This document shows, in pieces, positions 35,488-45,541 of a stretch of 64,000 bases of DNA. This stretch comes from Hemicordylus capensis (lineage: Eukaryota > Chordata > Lepidosauria > Squamata > Cordylidae): assembly GCF_027244095.1 (NCBI RefSeq), contig NC_069670.1:14961320-15025319 (forward strand), given 5' to 3'. Each line of letters opens with the position of its first letter. Position 1 is the first letter of the stretch. Position numbers and translations under genes: made by a program. The notes below the pieces were generated by a model. The model was not told the origin of the DNA, made no database searches, and saw only the letters and a list, made by a program, of their open reading frames with translations.

Positions 35488-35735
35488 ACGACGGATATTT
35501 ATATACTGCTTTTCAACAAAAACCCCTAAAGCGGTTTACATAGAGAAATAAGAATAAACAAAAGGGCTCCCTGTCCCCATAGGCTCACAATCTAAAAAGA
35601 AATATAAGGGAGACACCAGCAACAGTCCCTGGAGGGACAATGTTGTACTGGGGTTGGATATGTCCAGTGGCTCTCCCCCTGCTCAATACAGAGAATCGCC
35701 ACTTTAAAAAGGTGTCTCATTGCTCGGTTGTGCAG
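35488..35735 (+). repeat. Dispersed repeat, copy 2
   Basis: Same family as 35,005-35,262, beginning TATTTATATACTGCTTTTC and ending ACTTTAAAAAGGTGTCTC. Confidence 0.7.
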
Positions 35736-35777
35736 TGTAGGCTGAGAATCTGCCAAAAACCCCTTACAACTATAAAG

Positions 35778-36110
35778 GCAGAAAACAGAATAATCTGAGA
35801 AACTAGAGTTCAACTCTGTATTGTCTGATGGTGCTAGCAATCCATGCTGGGAAATCCCTAGTGGGTGTGGTTGAAGGAGCTGTGTTCGAATTCCGTGGCA
35901 GCTTAGCCTTGCCACGGAATCCAGCAGTCCGGGGGTTCAGCAGTTTGGGGCAGAAAACAGAATAATCTGAGAAACTAGAGTTCAACTCTGTATTGTGTGA
36001 TGGTGCTAGCAATCCATGCTGGGAAATCCCTAGCGGGTGTGGTTGAAGGAGCTGTGTTCGAATTCTGTGGCAGCTTAGCCTTGCCATGGAATTCAGCAGT
36101 TCGGGGCACA
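35778..36110 (+). repeat. Two tandem copies of a 172-bp block with kappaB-like sites
   Basis: The block starting GGCAGAAAACAGAATAATC occurs at 35,778 and again at 35,949. Each copy contains GGGAAATCCC (35849-35858 and 36021-36030), a perfect palindrome matching the NF-kappaB consensus GGGRNWYYCC. Each also has a short inverted repeat, TTCCGTGGCA...TGCCACGGAA, changed to TTCTGTGGCA...TGCCATGGAA in copy 2. The pair lies about 1.1-1.2 kb upstream of the S100 gene 1 TATA box. Confidence 0.8.
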
Positions 36111-37090
36111 TTTACTCAGGAGGGAGTCTCACTTTTGTGCCTGGAAGCATAGTTCCAAGTGGCAGTTTCTGAGCCATCACACCCAACGCCATGATATTAT
36201 AGGCTCCAATGATCTCTCAGCAGGTCCCCATTCTCCAAAATCTGCCTCCAGTAAGCCACTGTCCTTGTTTCTCTTTGCCCTCGAGGGTGTCTTGTTTCTA
36301 AAAGAGAGAAATAACAGCTGCATTTCCCAAAGCTGTCGGCTGCATTTTAAAACAGAGGTTTCGCCATGAAAGTTGTGCAAAGTTTGCCTGCGGGAAGCGA
36401 AGAAGCCAAACAGCGGGAAAGTGAAATATTTGCCCCACAAATATTTTGCTTTCCACCGAGAGAAGTGGGACCTGTTGGAACACATACCGTCTCAGCTTTC
36501 GGGCTACTGCAAATGAAAGAGCCATTTTAACAAAAAGCATAGTAAAATTGTGTGTGTGTACACACACACACACACACCCCTATGTGCCACAATAGAACAT
36601 CATCCTAAATTTTTTTTTTAAGGTTTTGTAAATTGTGGACAATGCAAATCATTTAATGGTACTTGAGAAGGACATGCTATTCTGGTAGCTCCAGGTCTTA
36701 ACACTCACATCAGTTTTGGAGGATGAATACAATTGAAGGAAGCCCGGGCGGGTGTGTGGCTGGGGGAGCCAGTCATGTGACTTGCCTCTGGGGGTCCCCC
36801 AAGGATGGGCCCTTGTCTACAAAGATCTTCGCTCAGAAATGGAAAGCGTTTCAGTGCCTACAAAGATGAAAGGCAAGAGCTTACGGGTGTGGAATTTTAC
36901 TTGGTTTCGGAGCACATTGCAGAAGCAGAATCCCCCACAGAAATTTTCCTCTCCGCTGGGTGGAGGTGGCAAAGGTGACATGTGCTGAGAACATGAATGG
37001 AAAAACTTCAGTGAGATAAGCCGGCAGATTATTGACCACTGATCACTATCAGAGCGATTGCAACATTATCTGGAACTGTTCTTGGGAGGG
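36111..37090. other. Upstream region of S100 gene 1
   Basis: No coding signal. It contains a CA/TG microsatellite at about 36,550-36,577 and, at about 37,056, GATTGCAACATT, which resembles a C/EBP half site. C/EBP and NF-kappaB are known regulators of mammalian S100A8/A9. Their use here is inference. Confidence 0.45.
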
Positions 37091-37174
37091 TATAAAAGTC
37101 CCTTGGAGCCAACCAGAGTTGCTCCTGTTTTCTCTCCGCATCGTTACAGAACGTCACGACTTCTCCGAGAACAG
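37091..37174 (+). promoter_or_regulatory. TATA box and non-coding exon 1 of S100 gene 1
   Basis: TATAAAAG is at 37091-37098. Transcription probably starts about 30 bases later, and exon 1 ends at 37174 before a consensus donor (ACAG/GTAAGT). A non-coding first exon followed by two coding exons is the standard layout of S100 genes. Intron 1 is about 1.68 kb and contains dispersed repeats. Confidence 0.8.
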
Positions 37175-38866
37175 GTAAGTGAAATGTCCGTCCATCCGCA
37201 GTCTGAACTTGGGCATATCTACTTGGGAGTAAGCCTCACTGTATTCAGTGGCGCTCACTCCTGGGAAAAGCGTGACATTTTGGAGCAGGCCTCGGCCTTG
37301 TAGAGATGCACTGGACGGAAATTCACCTGGGGGTATCTCTAGGATGTGATTGAGGAAGCTGCACCTGTTGAATAACTACCTGAATCTGCTCCCCCCCAGC
37401 CACTTTCCAGCTGAAAGACCAAGGCAAAGTGTGGGTGTATGCATGAGACCTCATTTCTAAAGCCAGAAGGTACACCAGACTATACAAAGTCTTTGCAGCG
37501 TATATGGGACGGATGTTAAGATGGGCAACTTAACTTGAAATTGCCACGCTTTTTGGAGCACGAGTGAAAATGTAAAGCATCTTAATTCTTGGCTTCAACT
37601 GAAGGGTTTTGGACGGCCCAATACTTTCCTCGCAGAGCAATCCTGTCCATTTTTATCCAGATAGAAGTCTTGCTATCTTCAATGGAGCTCATTCCCTTAA
37701 ATGGGCCGAATAGCCATTCAGTCGCCCAGGGAAACCTGGGACGTGGAGTTCAGCTGTGCAGGGCTACAGATCTCTAACTGTGACTTCCCAGTGCTTCCAC
37801 CAAACAACGGTTGCCAGGATTTTTTTGCCGGAAGTTGTGACAGCAGAATTCATCTGAAGCACTGCCTGCCTTAAGGAATGAATAGGTGGTGGTTGTTTTT
37901 TTAAAGCTGTTCTTTGCTTCACTACAAGGGATGTGTGTGCGAATTGGTTCAAGCTTGAGTCGGTTTGGCGTCAAACTTGGCCAGCCCGAACCCCCCCCCC
38001 GGCTTGTCCAGGAGTTCTAACAAAAAAAGCTTGTTTTTTTTAAAAAAGAAGAATTCACTGCCTCCGAGGGTGCAGCAGCAGCCATGGTGTGTGTCTCCAG
38101 CAGATCCCCCTCCCTCCGCCGGCCTCAATCCAGCCCAATTCAGGTGGTTTATGGGCCATTTTTGGCCATTTCCCACCCCTTTCTGGGCCTCTTCATGCTG
38201 GCGCCTACTGGTTTCATGCACACCCCTATTCGCCACTTTCTGCACCCATGGAACCCACATTCTACTTCAACATCTTAGGGCGCATCTGCGTGGCAAATTC
38301 AAGCCGGCTTCAAACCTGTTTCAGCATACGGGTCAGAAAACGGCCATGAAAACCCCCTTCTGCTGTCTGCGCCCAAGTTGAAAGAATCCCACTTCTGACT
38401 GCGGTTAGAAATGGCTTCTTTTGGGACTCATATATGGGCAAGGAAGTGTGTCCCTCGCAAGATTCAAAGCTGTTGCCAGGAACCGAGATTTATCCAGGTT
38501 TCCATGTGATCTCCGAACCAGCTGTATTTGGGGTTCACTCCCTTGGGAAGTGAACTTGGCATCTTCTGCATGGGGAGCAGACCCTCTTCTAGGGAGTGAT
38601 AGCTCCATCCCCTAAGGGGGAATGTCTTACAGTTCTCATGTTCAGTGACTCATCCCAATGCAAACCAAGACAGACCCTGCTTAGCATGCTAGACCCTGCT
38701 TAGCATTCAGGCTCGCTACTTCAAGACTGGCTCATTTATTTTCATTTTGATTCTATTGATCCTATTTTTACACTGCCTGAGATGTACACCTCTAGGCGGT
38801 GTGCACATCTTTCGGCTTAACCCTTTAAGCACCTCTGATCTCCCTTTCCCCAGGTTCCCCAGAACC

Positions 38867-39568
38867 ATGTCCCAGCTGGAGAATTCACTCGAAACCATCC
38901 TCAACGTCTTCCACCAATATTCGAGCCAGACGCCCCATCCAGACAAGCTCAACAAGTTGAAGGAGCTCATTGAGGAGGAGCTGGCTCAGTTCCTAAAGGT
39001 GAGTCTGGTCAGGCTGGAGTCGGAAGTGTGGATAAATAGATAGGAAAAGGGGCTGGTAATGCAGCAGGGTGGCAAGGTGCAGTGTTTCTTTTTAGATCAT
39101 ACAACATCACCCCTTTTCATTGAATGTTAGAGTAGGAAGGGACTTAGGGAGAGAAGGAGCTGCTTTAACCAGAGTCAGACCCTTGGTCCATGGAGCCCAG
39201 GATTGACTACCCAGACTGGCAGCATCTTCTCCAAGGTTGCAAGCAGGAGTCTCCCCCAGCCCTTCCTGGAGATGCTGCCAGGGCTCGAACCTGGGACTTG
39301 AGGGGTTCTTCCACTGAGCTATGGAGCCATCCCCTGAGATAGGGCTTGTCAGAACGGCAAGTTGTAGGCCAAGAACAGCTGGAAGGCCATCGCCGAACAC
39401 CCCTGCCCTAAGGGGAGCATCTCACAGCGCTCGCGTGTCATCTCCCCTCCAAATGCAAACCAAGGCAGGCCCAGCTTAGCAAAGGGGGCATTTTATGCTT
39501 GTGACCAGAAGACTAGCTTTTCTCCCCTTAAAGAAGCCTTAGGGGTTGGGAGAAGTGGGAAAGAAGTG

Positions 39569-39622
<54 letters not shown>

Positions 39623-39680
39623 AGACTAGCTTTCCTCCCCTTAAAGAACCCTTAGGGGTTGGAGAAGTGGGAAAGAAGTG

Positions 39681-39734
<54 letters not shown>

Positions 39735-40396
39735 CTTCTTGTAAACTCTGATTGTAAACAAACATTTTGGAAGGGCGGTATATAAATTGAATAAAATAAA
39801 TAAGTAAATAAATAGATTGAACAGGAAAAAATTAGGAAGGGAGGAAGAGAAAGGAAGATAATGAAAGAAAGACATAGATTGAACATGAAAATATTAGGAA
39901 GGAAGGAAGGAAAAGAAAGAGAGAGAGAGAAAGAGAGAAAGACATAGACTGAACATGAAAAAATTTGGAAGGGAGGAAGAAAAAAAGAAGAGAGAGAGAG
40001 AGAGAGAGAGAAAGCAAGCAAGCCTCTAAGGCAGGGATTCTCAACCTTGGGTCCCCAGATGTTACTGGACATCAACTCCCATAATCCTCAGCCCCAATGG
40101 CCTTTGGTTGGGGATTATGGGAGTTGAAGTCCATCAACATCTGGGGACCCAAGGTTGAGAATCCCTTCTCTAAGGATTAGATCTTCTCTAACCTAGCAGG
40201 GCAGGGCCAAAGTGGCTAAGGGTTTTCTTTTTTTCCATCTGCCCAGAACCAGGCCAACCCCCCCGGCATTGACAAAATCTTCAGACAGCTGGACCAAAAC
40301 CAAGACGAAGAGCTTAGCGTTGAAGAATTCATAGTCATGGTCACTAAGGTCACCATTGCCACTGAGACCACGCTGCACAGCGGCCCGGGGCAGTGA
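38867..40396 (+). CDS. S100 gene 1, calgranulin (S100A9/A8-like), 93 residues
   Basis: A small EF-hand Ca2+-binding protein of the S100 family, expected to form dimers in the cytosol and act as an alarmin. Coding exon 2 is 38867-38998 (44 codons; acceptor at 38853, donor AAAG/GTGAGT). Exon 3 is 40247-40396 (49 codons plus TGA; acceptor CTGCCCAG). The N-terminus MSQLENSLETILNVFHQYS closely resembles mammalian S100A9. Residues about 19-33 are the S100-type EF loop. The canonical second loop, DQNQDEELSVEE, keeps Asp1, Asn3, Asp5 and Glu12. The C-terminus is short (TETTLHSGPGQ) and lacks the HxxxH zinc motif and His-rich tail of S100A9. The polyadenylation signal AATAAA is at 40670. Orthology among S100A8/A9/A12 is not resolvable by eye. 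Confidence 0.92.
39140..39530 (-). repeat. SINE in intron 2 of S100 gene 1
   Basis: Minus-strand member of the 5S/tRNA-like SINE family, with GAGATGCTGCCAGGGCTCGA and AAATGCAAACCAAGGCAGGC. Confidence 0.75.
39505..40020 (+). repeat. Duplicated (GAAA)n microsatellites and GA-rich tract
   Basis: The roughly 115-bp block GACTAGCTTT...GTGGGAAGAAAG occurs twice (about 39,510 and 39,623), each ending in a (GAAA)n run (about 39,570-39,621 and 39,685-39,733). It is followed by GAAAGA- and (GA)n-rich DNA to about 40,013. The tract lies in intron 2 of S100 gene 1. Confidence 0.9.
40032..40167. mobile_element. hAT-type foldback MITE with 8-bp target duplication
   Basis: A 136-bp near-perfect palindrome starting CAGGGATTCTCAACCTTGGG and ending with its reverse complement. 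It is flanked on both sides by CTCTAAGG (40024-40031 and 40168-40175). An 8-bp duplication with CAGGG termini is typical of hAT elements. It sits in intron 2 of S100 gene 1, just before exon 3. Confidence 0.9.
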
Positions 40397-40849
40397 GGAC
40401 GCTGCTTGACCCCGGGGGAGAATTGGAGGCGATGGGGAAAGGTGGCGAACGAAAGGAGAGAGGGGTGAATGCGTCGCAGGCGGGCGGCGGGCCGGGACCG
40501 AGCTGGCCTCGAATCCGAAAAGCTTGGATAGGTTGTGTGGTGAGATTTCAGTAAAGGAGGTTCCTTCCATGCAGTTTCTGGGGTGCCAGCTCGTCTTTCC
40601 TCAGCAGGACAGAGTGGCTTTTCTTTGTGTTTGGTCATCAGGCCGCAGCAAGACAAATGGAATGAATCCAATAAAACCATTTACACAAAAAAGTAAGAAT
40701 AAATGATGTGCCTGCAGACTAAGCCATTAGATGGCAGCGTTTCACAGCTTCCCTTTAGACGGGAAGCTCAGGTCTACCAGGTCTACCATGCCGGCTCAGG
40801 TCTGTCTATTATTATTAATATTATTATTATTAATAATAATAATTCAATT

Positions 40850-41350
40850 TGGAATAAATAAATAAAATGGAATCACCACGTTTCCGTAACAAAAAGGATG
40901 GAAAGGTGGTCCCCTGTCCCAAAGGGACTCATAGCCCCAAAATGAAGCACACGGGAGATACCAACAACCGCACCCGGGAAGGACATTATGCTGGGCTGGA
41001 GAGGGCCAGTTGCTCTCCCCCTGTGAAAGGCAAGAGCGCCTCCATTTTGAAAAGGTGCTTCTTTAGGGCCACTCCACGAGGCCGACCTTGGCCTGAGGGG
41101 GGGAAAAGCTCATTTATTATTTGTTAGACTCTGCCCACTCAGCTTCTCAGCCAAAAGGTTCCCAAAGTAGTTTCCATAGCAACAGGAACGGAAGATGGTT
41201 CTCTGCCTGCAAGGGGCTCCCAATCTCAAAAGAAACCCAAGGGAGGCACCAGCAGCAGCCACTGGGAGGGACGCTCTGCTGGGGTTCAATAGAGTCCCCT
41301 TGCTAAATATAAGAGTGCCTTCACTTAAGAAGGTGCCTTTTTGTCCAGTG
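40850..41350 (+). repeat. Two dispersed-repeat copies downstream of S100 gene 1
   Basis: Two diverged members (about 40,850-41,075 and 41,105-41,350) of the family seen at 35,005. Between S100 genes 1 and 2 I see no further gene. Confidence 0.6.
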
Positions 41351-41867
41351 AGTGGTGGTGGTGGGGGCTCCCAAACTGTGTGCCACAACAAGGCCGGACG
41401 ATGGTTCCCTGCCCCAAAGAGGTTACAGAATCCCAAAGGAAGCATCTTTGTCCAATGAGCAGGGGTGGTGCCTCCTGGCTTTCAGCTTGCAAAAGTTCAT
41501 ATGAGACAATACAAAAGTATTAGACAAATTAATCCAGCCATTAAACATCTTGGCGAACCACCGTTAAGACCACCCAGAGAAAGCAGGCAGGGCAAAAACT
41601 CAGCACGAGGTCAAAACAGGTTCGGCTGGCTTTCCATCCCAAGGCTTCCAAAACAGTGTTTGATGTGGAGTCCAAAGAGGTTAAAGAAATCAAGCAACTA
41701 GTATAAATGGAAATGAAGAAAATCAATGCCATCAGCCAGACGCAAAGCAACCCAGAATCCAAAACAGTAGCAAGCACAGAAGTTGGGATAGGATGGGCAA
41801 ACTATCCAAATTAGACCAATTATCTTCTTTGGCTATTCTTTCTCTCTCTCCCCTGCCCCCAGTCGCT

Positions 41868-42172
41868 GCCATATACTGAGTCAGACCCTTGGTCCATCTA
41901 GCTCAGGATTGTCTACACTGACTGGCAGCAGCTCTCCAAGGTTTCAGGCAGGGGTCTTTCTCAGGCCTACCTGGAGATACTGCCAGAGAGTGAACCTGGT
42001 GCTTTCTGCAAGTAAACAAATGTCCTCCCGCGGAGCTGTGGCCCCATCCCCTAAGGAGAATATCTTACAGCCCTTACATGCAGTCACCCATCCTAAATCA
42101 AACCAGGCCAGAGCCTGCTTAGAAAAGGGAACAATTCCTGCTCGCTACCACAAGACCAGCTCTCCTCCCTGG
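41868..42172 (-). repeat. 5S-rRNA-headed SINE
   Basis: Minus-strand copy, from GCCATATACTGAGTCAGACC to GCTACCACAAGACCAGCTC. Confidence 0.8.
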
Positions 42173-43201
42173 TCCTTAGTGCCTACACACAAAAAATGTC
42201 ACAGCTCAAGATTACAGACTATAACCTTACAACCAACACAGCAATCTCGTTCTGGTGCGGCGCCTGGTCTGTGGAACTACCCGCCCCATGAGATTCATTT
42301 GGCTCCGACTTTGCCAGCATCCCACAGAACAGCACTCCTCCCTCTGGATCAGGGTCTGGGTTCAAGAGGAGTCTGGGCTACCCACTCAATTTTAACCCTG
42401 CGTTTCGGTCACTTTTCACACCTCCAACCTTTGGCATGGCTTGATTTTTTGAACGGCACCACCTCTGGCCACAAACCATGTGGAGAAATGGAAAGGGAAC
42501 CCGTGTCTTCCTGCAAGCCCTGACGAGGAGGCCCAGTGAATTTCCAGAATGCAACCGCTTTTCAACCAATTTCCAGAATGCAACCACTTTTCCAGAATGC
42601 AACCATTTCCAGAATGCAACCCGCCCAGTGCCAAAGCCCTGCTCTCTGCATGGGTGTGGGCTGAGCAATCCCTGATGAGAAAACCGCTGAAGACACAGGA
42701 GCATGCCATGTGGTCGCGGATGAGGCAAGGGAAATTTATCCCACCCTGCTTGCAAATCCGGACGTCTCCTTGACCTTTGGGTGCAGTCTCGCTCATGCTA
42801 AGAAAAAGGACGTTTTCTTGTTCTTCCGGCCAGGTGGCATTTTTTCTGGTTTTATGAGGTATGCAGAAGGCTGGCCCAAACGCCAGCGGTGGGAGCAGCC
42901 CAGAGCGAGCCAAAAGCAGTCTGAAAAAACGGCTCCTGATACTGATCAGGCAGTATTTGTCATGCCCCCTCAACAGATTGCGGCAACGCCGGCCATTTCC
43001 TGAGCAATTCGCCGCCGCCGTCCTGGCCGCCTACCCGTTTGATCTCCTGCCGATCGCTCCATCTTCCAAGATCAGCCAGGTCCTGTGCAACTCCCTAGAG
43101 CGTCTTTGCAATCATCTGTGCCCGCCTGGCTTTGAGAGACTAGCAAATTTAATTCGCTACATCTAATTCGCCTAACCCCTGAAACGCCCTCCCTAGCATC
43201 C
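42173..43201. other. Intergenic DNA with a short minisatellite
   Basis: No gene seen. Around 42,540-42,620 the motif TTCCAGAATGCAACC is repeated four times with variable spacing. Open frames elsewhere have no splice context. Confidence 0.5.
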
Positions 43202-43515
43202 TTAGGAACATAGGAAACATAGGAAGCTGCCATATACTGAGTCAGACCCTTGGTCTATCTAGCTCAGTATTGTCCTCACAGACTGGCAGCGGCTTCTCCA
43301 AGGTTGCAGGCAGGAATCTCTCTCAGCCCTATCTTGGAGATGCTGCCAGGGAGGGAACTTGGAACCTTCTGCTCTTCCCAGAGCGGCTTCATCCCCTGAG
43401 GGGAATATCTTGCAGTGCTCACACTTCAGGTCTCCCATTCAGATGCAACCAGGGCAGCCCCTGCTTAGCTATGGGGACAAGTCCTGCTTGCTACCACAAG
43501 ACCAGCTCTCCTCTC
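43202..43515 (-). repeat. 5S-rRNA-headed SINE
   Basis: Minus-strand copy, complete with CTTGCTACCACAAGACCAGC at its head end. Confidence 0.8.
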
Positions 43516-43972
43516 CGCTCTCTCTTCTATCCTGCCCGCTGCAAAAACCTCTCGACTCAGCAAGTTCACGGCTGCCTCTCTGGGCCCTTTCACTCGATGA
43601 TCCTCTGATTACTATTATTGTTGTTGTTGTTGTTGTTTACACAGACAGACAAGTGTCATTGACTGGTTTGTTTTATCCAGACATCGAGTCCTTCCCAAGG
43701 ACCTGGGATGGCTGAATTTTATGGTCAACGTTGTTGCTGTTGTGATAGATATCGTCGCAGAATACCGGCTGTTCCCAGTCAAGGTGCTTTTTGTAATTGG
43801 TTGATGGTGATGCGGCATATACAGGGAATAAATAAAACAAATAAATAAAAATAAGCAAACCGCTTCCTTTGGCCCGCAGCTTAAAAGGTGCATGCACAAG
43901 CCAGTAGCCAACAGCCACCAAAGCTTTTAAGCCTGCAATTACAGGCTTCAAAAGCTGAGACTGATTACTGTC

Positions 43973-44012
<40 letters not shown>

Positions 44013-44067
44013 GTCAGAACGATATGGCCCAGTAGCTGGAAGTCAAACATGGAATGCTAACTGCAAA
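43516..44067. repeat. Intergenic DNA with (TTG)n and (CA)n microsatellites
   Basis: (TTG)n at about 43,617-43,636 and (CA)n at about 43,974-44,009. No gene seen. Confidence 0.75.
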
Positions 44068-44315
44068 AACCCTAACTGAAGAAAGAGGCACCTTTTAAAA
44101 GTGGTGATTTTTTTTTTAGCAGGAGGAGAGCAACTGGCCCTATCCATCCCCAGCCCTAACAATCCAAGGGCTGTTGCTGGGGTCCATCTTATGTTTCTCT
44201 TTTAGATTGTGAGCCCTTTGGGGACAGGGGACCATCTTGTTTATTTTTATTTATCTAATGTATCACTTTTGGGAACTGTTGTTGAAAAGCGGTTTATACA
44301 ACAAATAAATATTTG
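44068..44315 (-). repeat. Dispersed repeat, inverted copy
   Basis: The family of 35,005-35,262 on the minus strand, with GATTGTGAGCCCTTTGGGGA and AAAGCGGTTTATACAACAAA. Confidence 0.7.
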
Positions 44316-44677
44316 TCACAGTTTGTAGTAGAAATAACCAAGGAATGTGTACCTAATCCGCTCACTGAACACCCGTCTTCAAGCTGAAAGCTGGGCGTAA
44401 GCCTCGTGGTTTGTTGCGAGATTTCGGCACGTCAAAGAAGACAGGCAAGTAAATCTCAGAGACACCCATTTCTTCCACAGTGATTAGGCTGGGTGTGATG
44501 CATCAACGGAACCGCTGTCCTTTGTGCACAAGGATGGTGCTGCAGGGGAAAAAACCCGGCCCAAATATCCAGCCAGAAATAAACCTTCACAAGTACTGGG
44601 TGTGCGGGGAGGAATGAAAAGACCAAAGATCGGTGAGGCGAGGCAGAACCGTTGAGCAATCCGAGAGCATCTTGAGG

Positions 44678-44739
44678 TATAAATAATCGAACCCGAGTCT
44701 CACCCTCCCATCCGTCTTGTGTGGTTGGTTCCGAGCAAG
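44678..44739 (+). promoter_or_regulatory. TATA box and non-coding exon 1 of S100 gene 2
   Basis: TATAAATA is at 44678-44685. Exon 1 probably starts near 44,708 and ends at 44739 before GTAGGT. The upstream TTGAGCAAT resembles a C/EBP half site. Intron 1 is about 780 bp and holds two SINEs. Confidence 0.75.
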
Positions 44740-44967
44740 GTAGGTCCTCCCTTAGTCTCTGCCGTATTGGGCCGACAAGGGTTTTCTTTTCCTCCATCCC
44801 CCTCCGGGACACTGTGAGTTCGTTCAGGCTTTCGAGCGAAGATTCCTTCTGCCCTGCTCCGCATCCAGAGGCCCGGCGGATGACAGGGTGAGAAAAGTCC
44901 ATTTCTGTTTTGCGGAAGGCTTCCTTGCCCAGATTCCGGCAATCTGTTTGAATGAAATTTCCAGGAA

Positions 44968-45165
44968 CGGGGTCCTAGCTCAGTGGCAGAAGATCTGCTT
45001 TGCATCCAGAAGCTCCCAGGTTCAATCCCTGGCAGCATCTCCAGGTAGGCCTGGGAAAGACTCCTGCCTGAAACCTTGGAGAGCCGCTGCCAGTCAGTGT
45101 TGACAATTCTGAGATAGATGGACCAAAAGTCCGACTCAGTAGAAGGCAGTTTTCTGTGTTCTTAG
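44968..45165 (+). repeat. tRNA-derived SINE in intron 1 of S100 gene 2
   Basis: The head GGGTCCTAGCTCAGTGGCAG has an A-box-like TAGCTCAGTGG. A B-box GGTTCAATCCC follows near 45,020, then the shared SINE body. It is degenerate as a tRNA. Confidence 0.85.
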
Positions 45166-45284
45166 CTGTGTTCAACAGCAAGAAAACCCTAAAGCCATCA
45201 GATGTACCGCAGCGTGAACTTTAGTAGGCATCTGCCAATGGCTGAAGAGCTGTCACATCCTTCCATTTTAATTAATTGATCAGT

Positions 45285-45478
45285 TTCTTTATTTACTTCA
45301 TTTACATCCCACTCTGCCTCCAAGGAGCCCAGAGTGGAGTTGCATGGTTTTGTTTATCCTCACAACAGCCCTGCGAGGCAGGCTAGGCGGACTGGCCCTG
45401 AGTCACCCAGTGAGTTCCAGGGCTATACGGGGGATTTGAACTCGGGTCTCCCCGACCCTAGGACTTGAGCCTCACAGC
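45285..45478 (+). repeat. Dispersed reptile SINE-like repeat
   Basis: ATTTACATCCCACTCTGCCT then CTCACAACAGCCCTGCGAGG and TGAGTCACCCAGTGAG. The same order of motifs recurs at 51,773-52,000. It ends about 60 bp before exon 2 of S100 gene 2. Confidence 0.75.
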
Positions 45479-45541
45479 AAGCTTGTGGCCCACGGAGTTC
45501 TGTGATTTCTCTTCCAGGTTAGGAGCAAAACCCCATCTAAG

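Noticed and set aside
44968-45165. Possible tRNA gene
   Set aside because: A- and B-box-like motifs are present but the cloverleaf is degraded and a SINE body follows. It is one of many copies.
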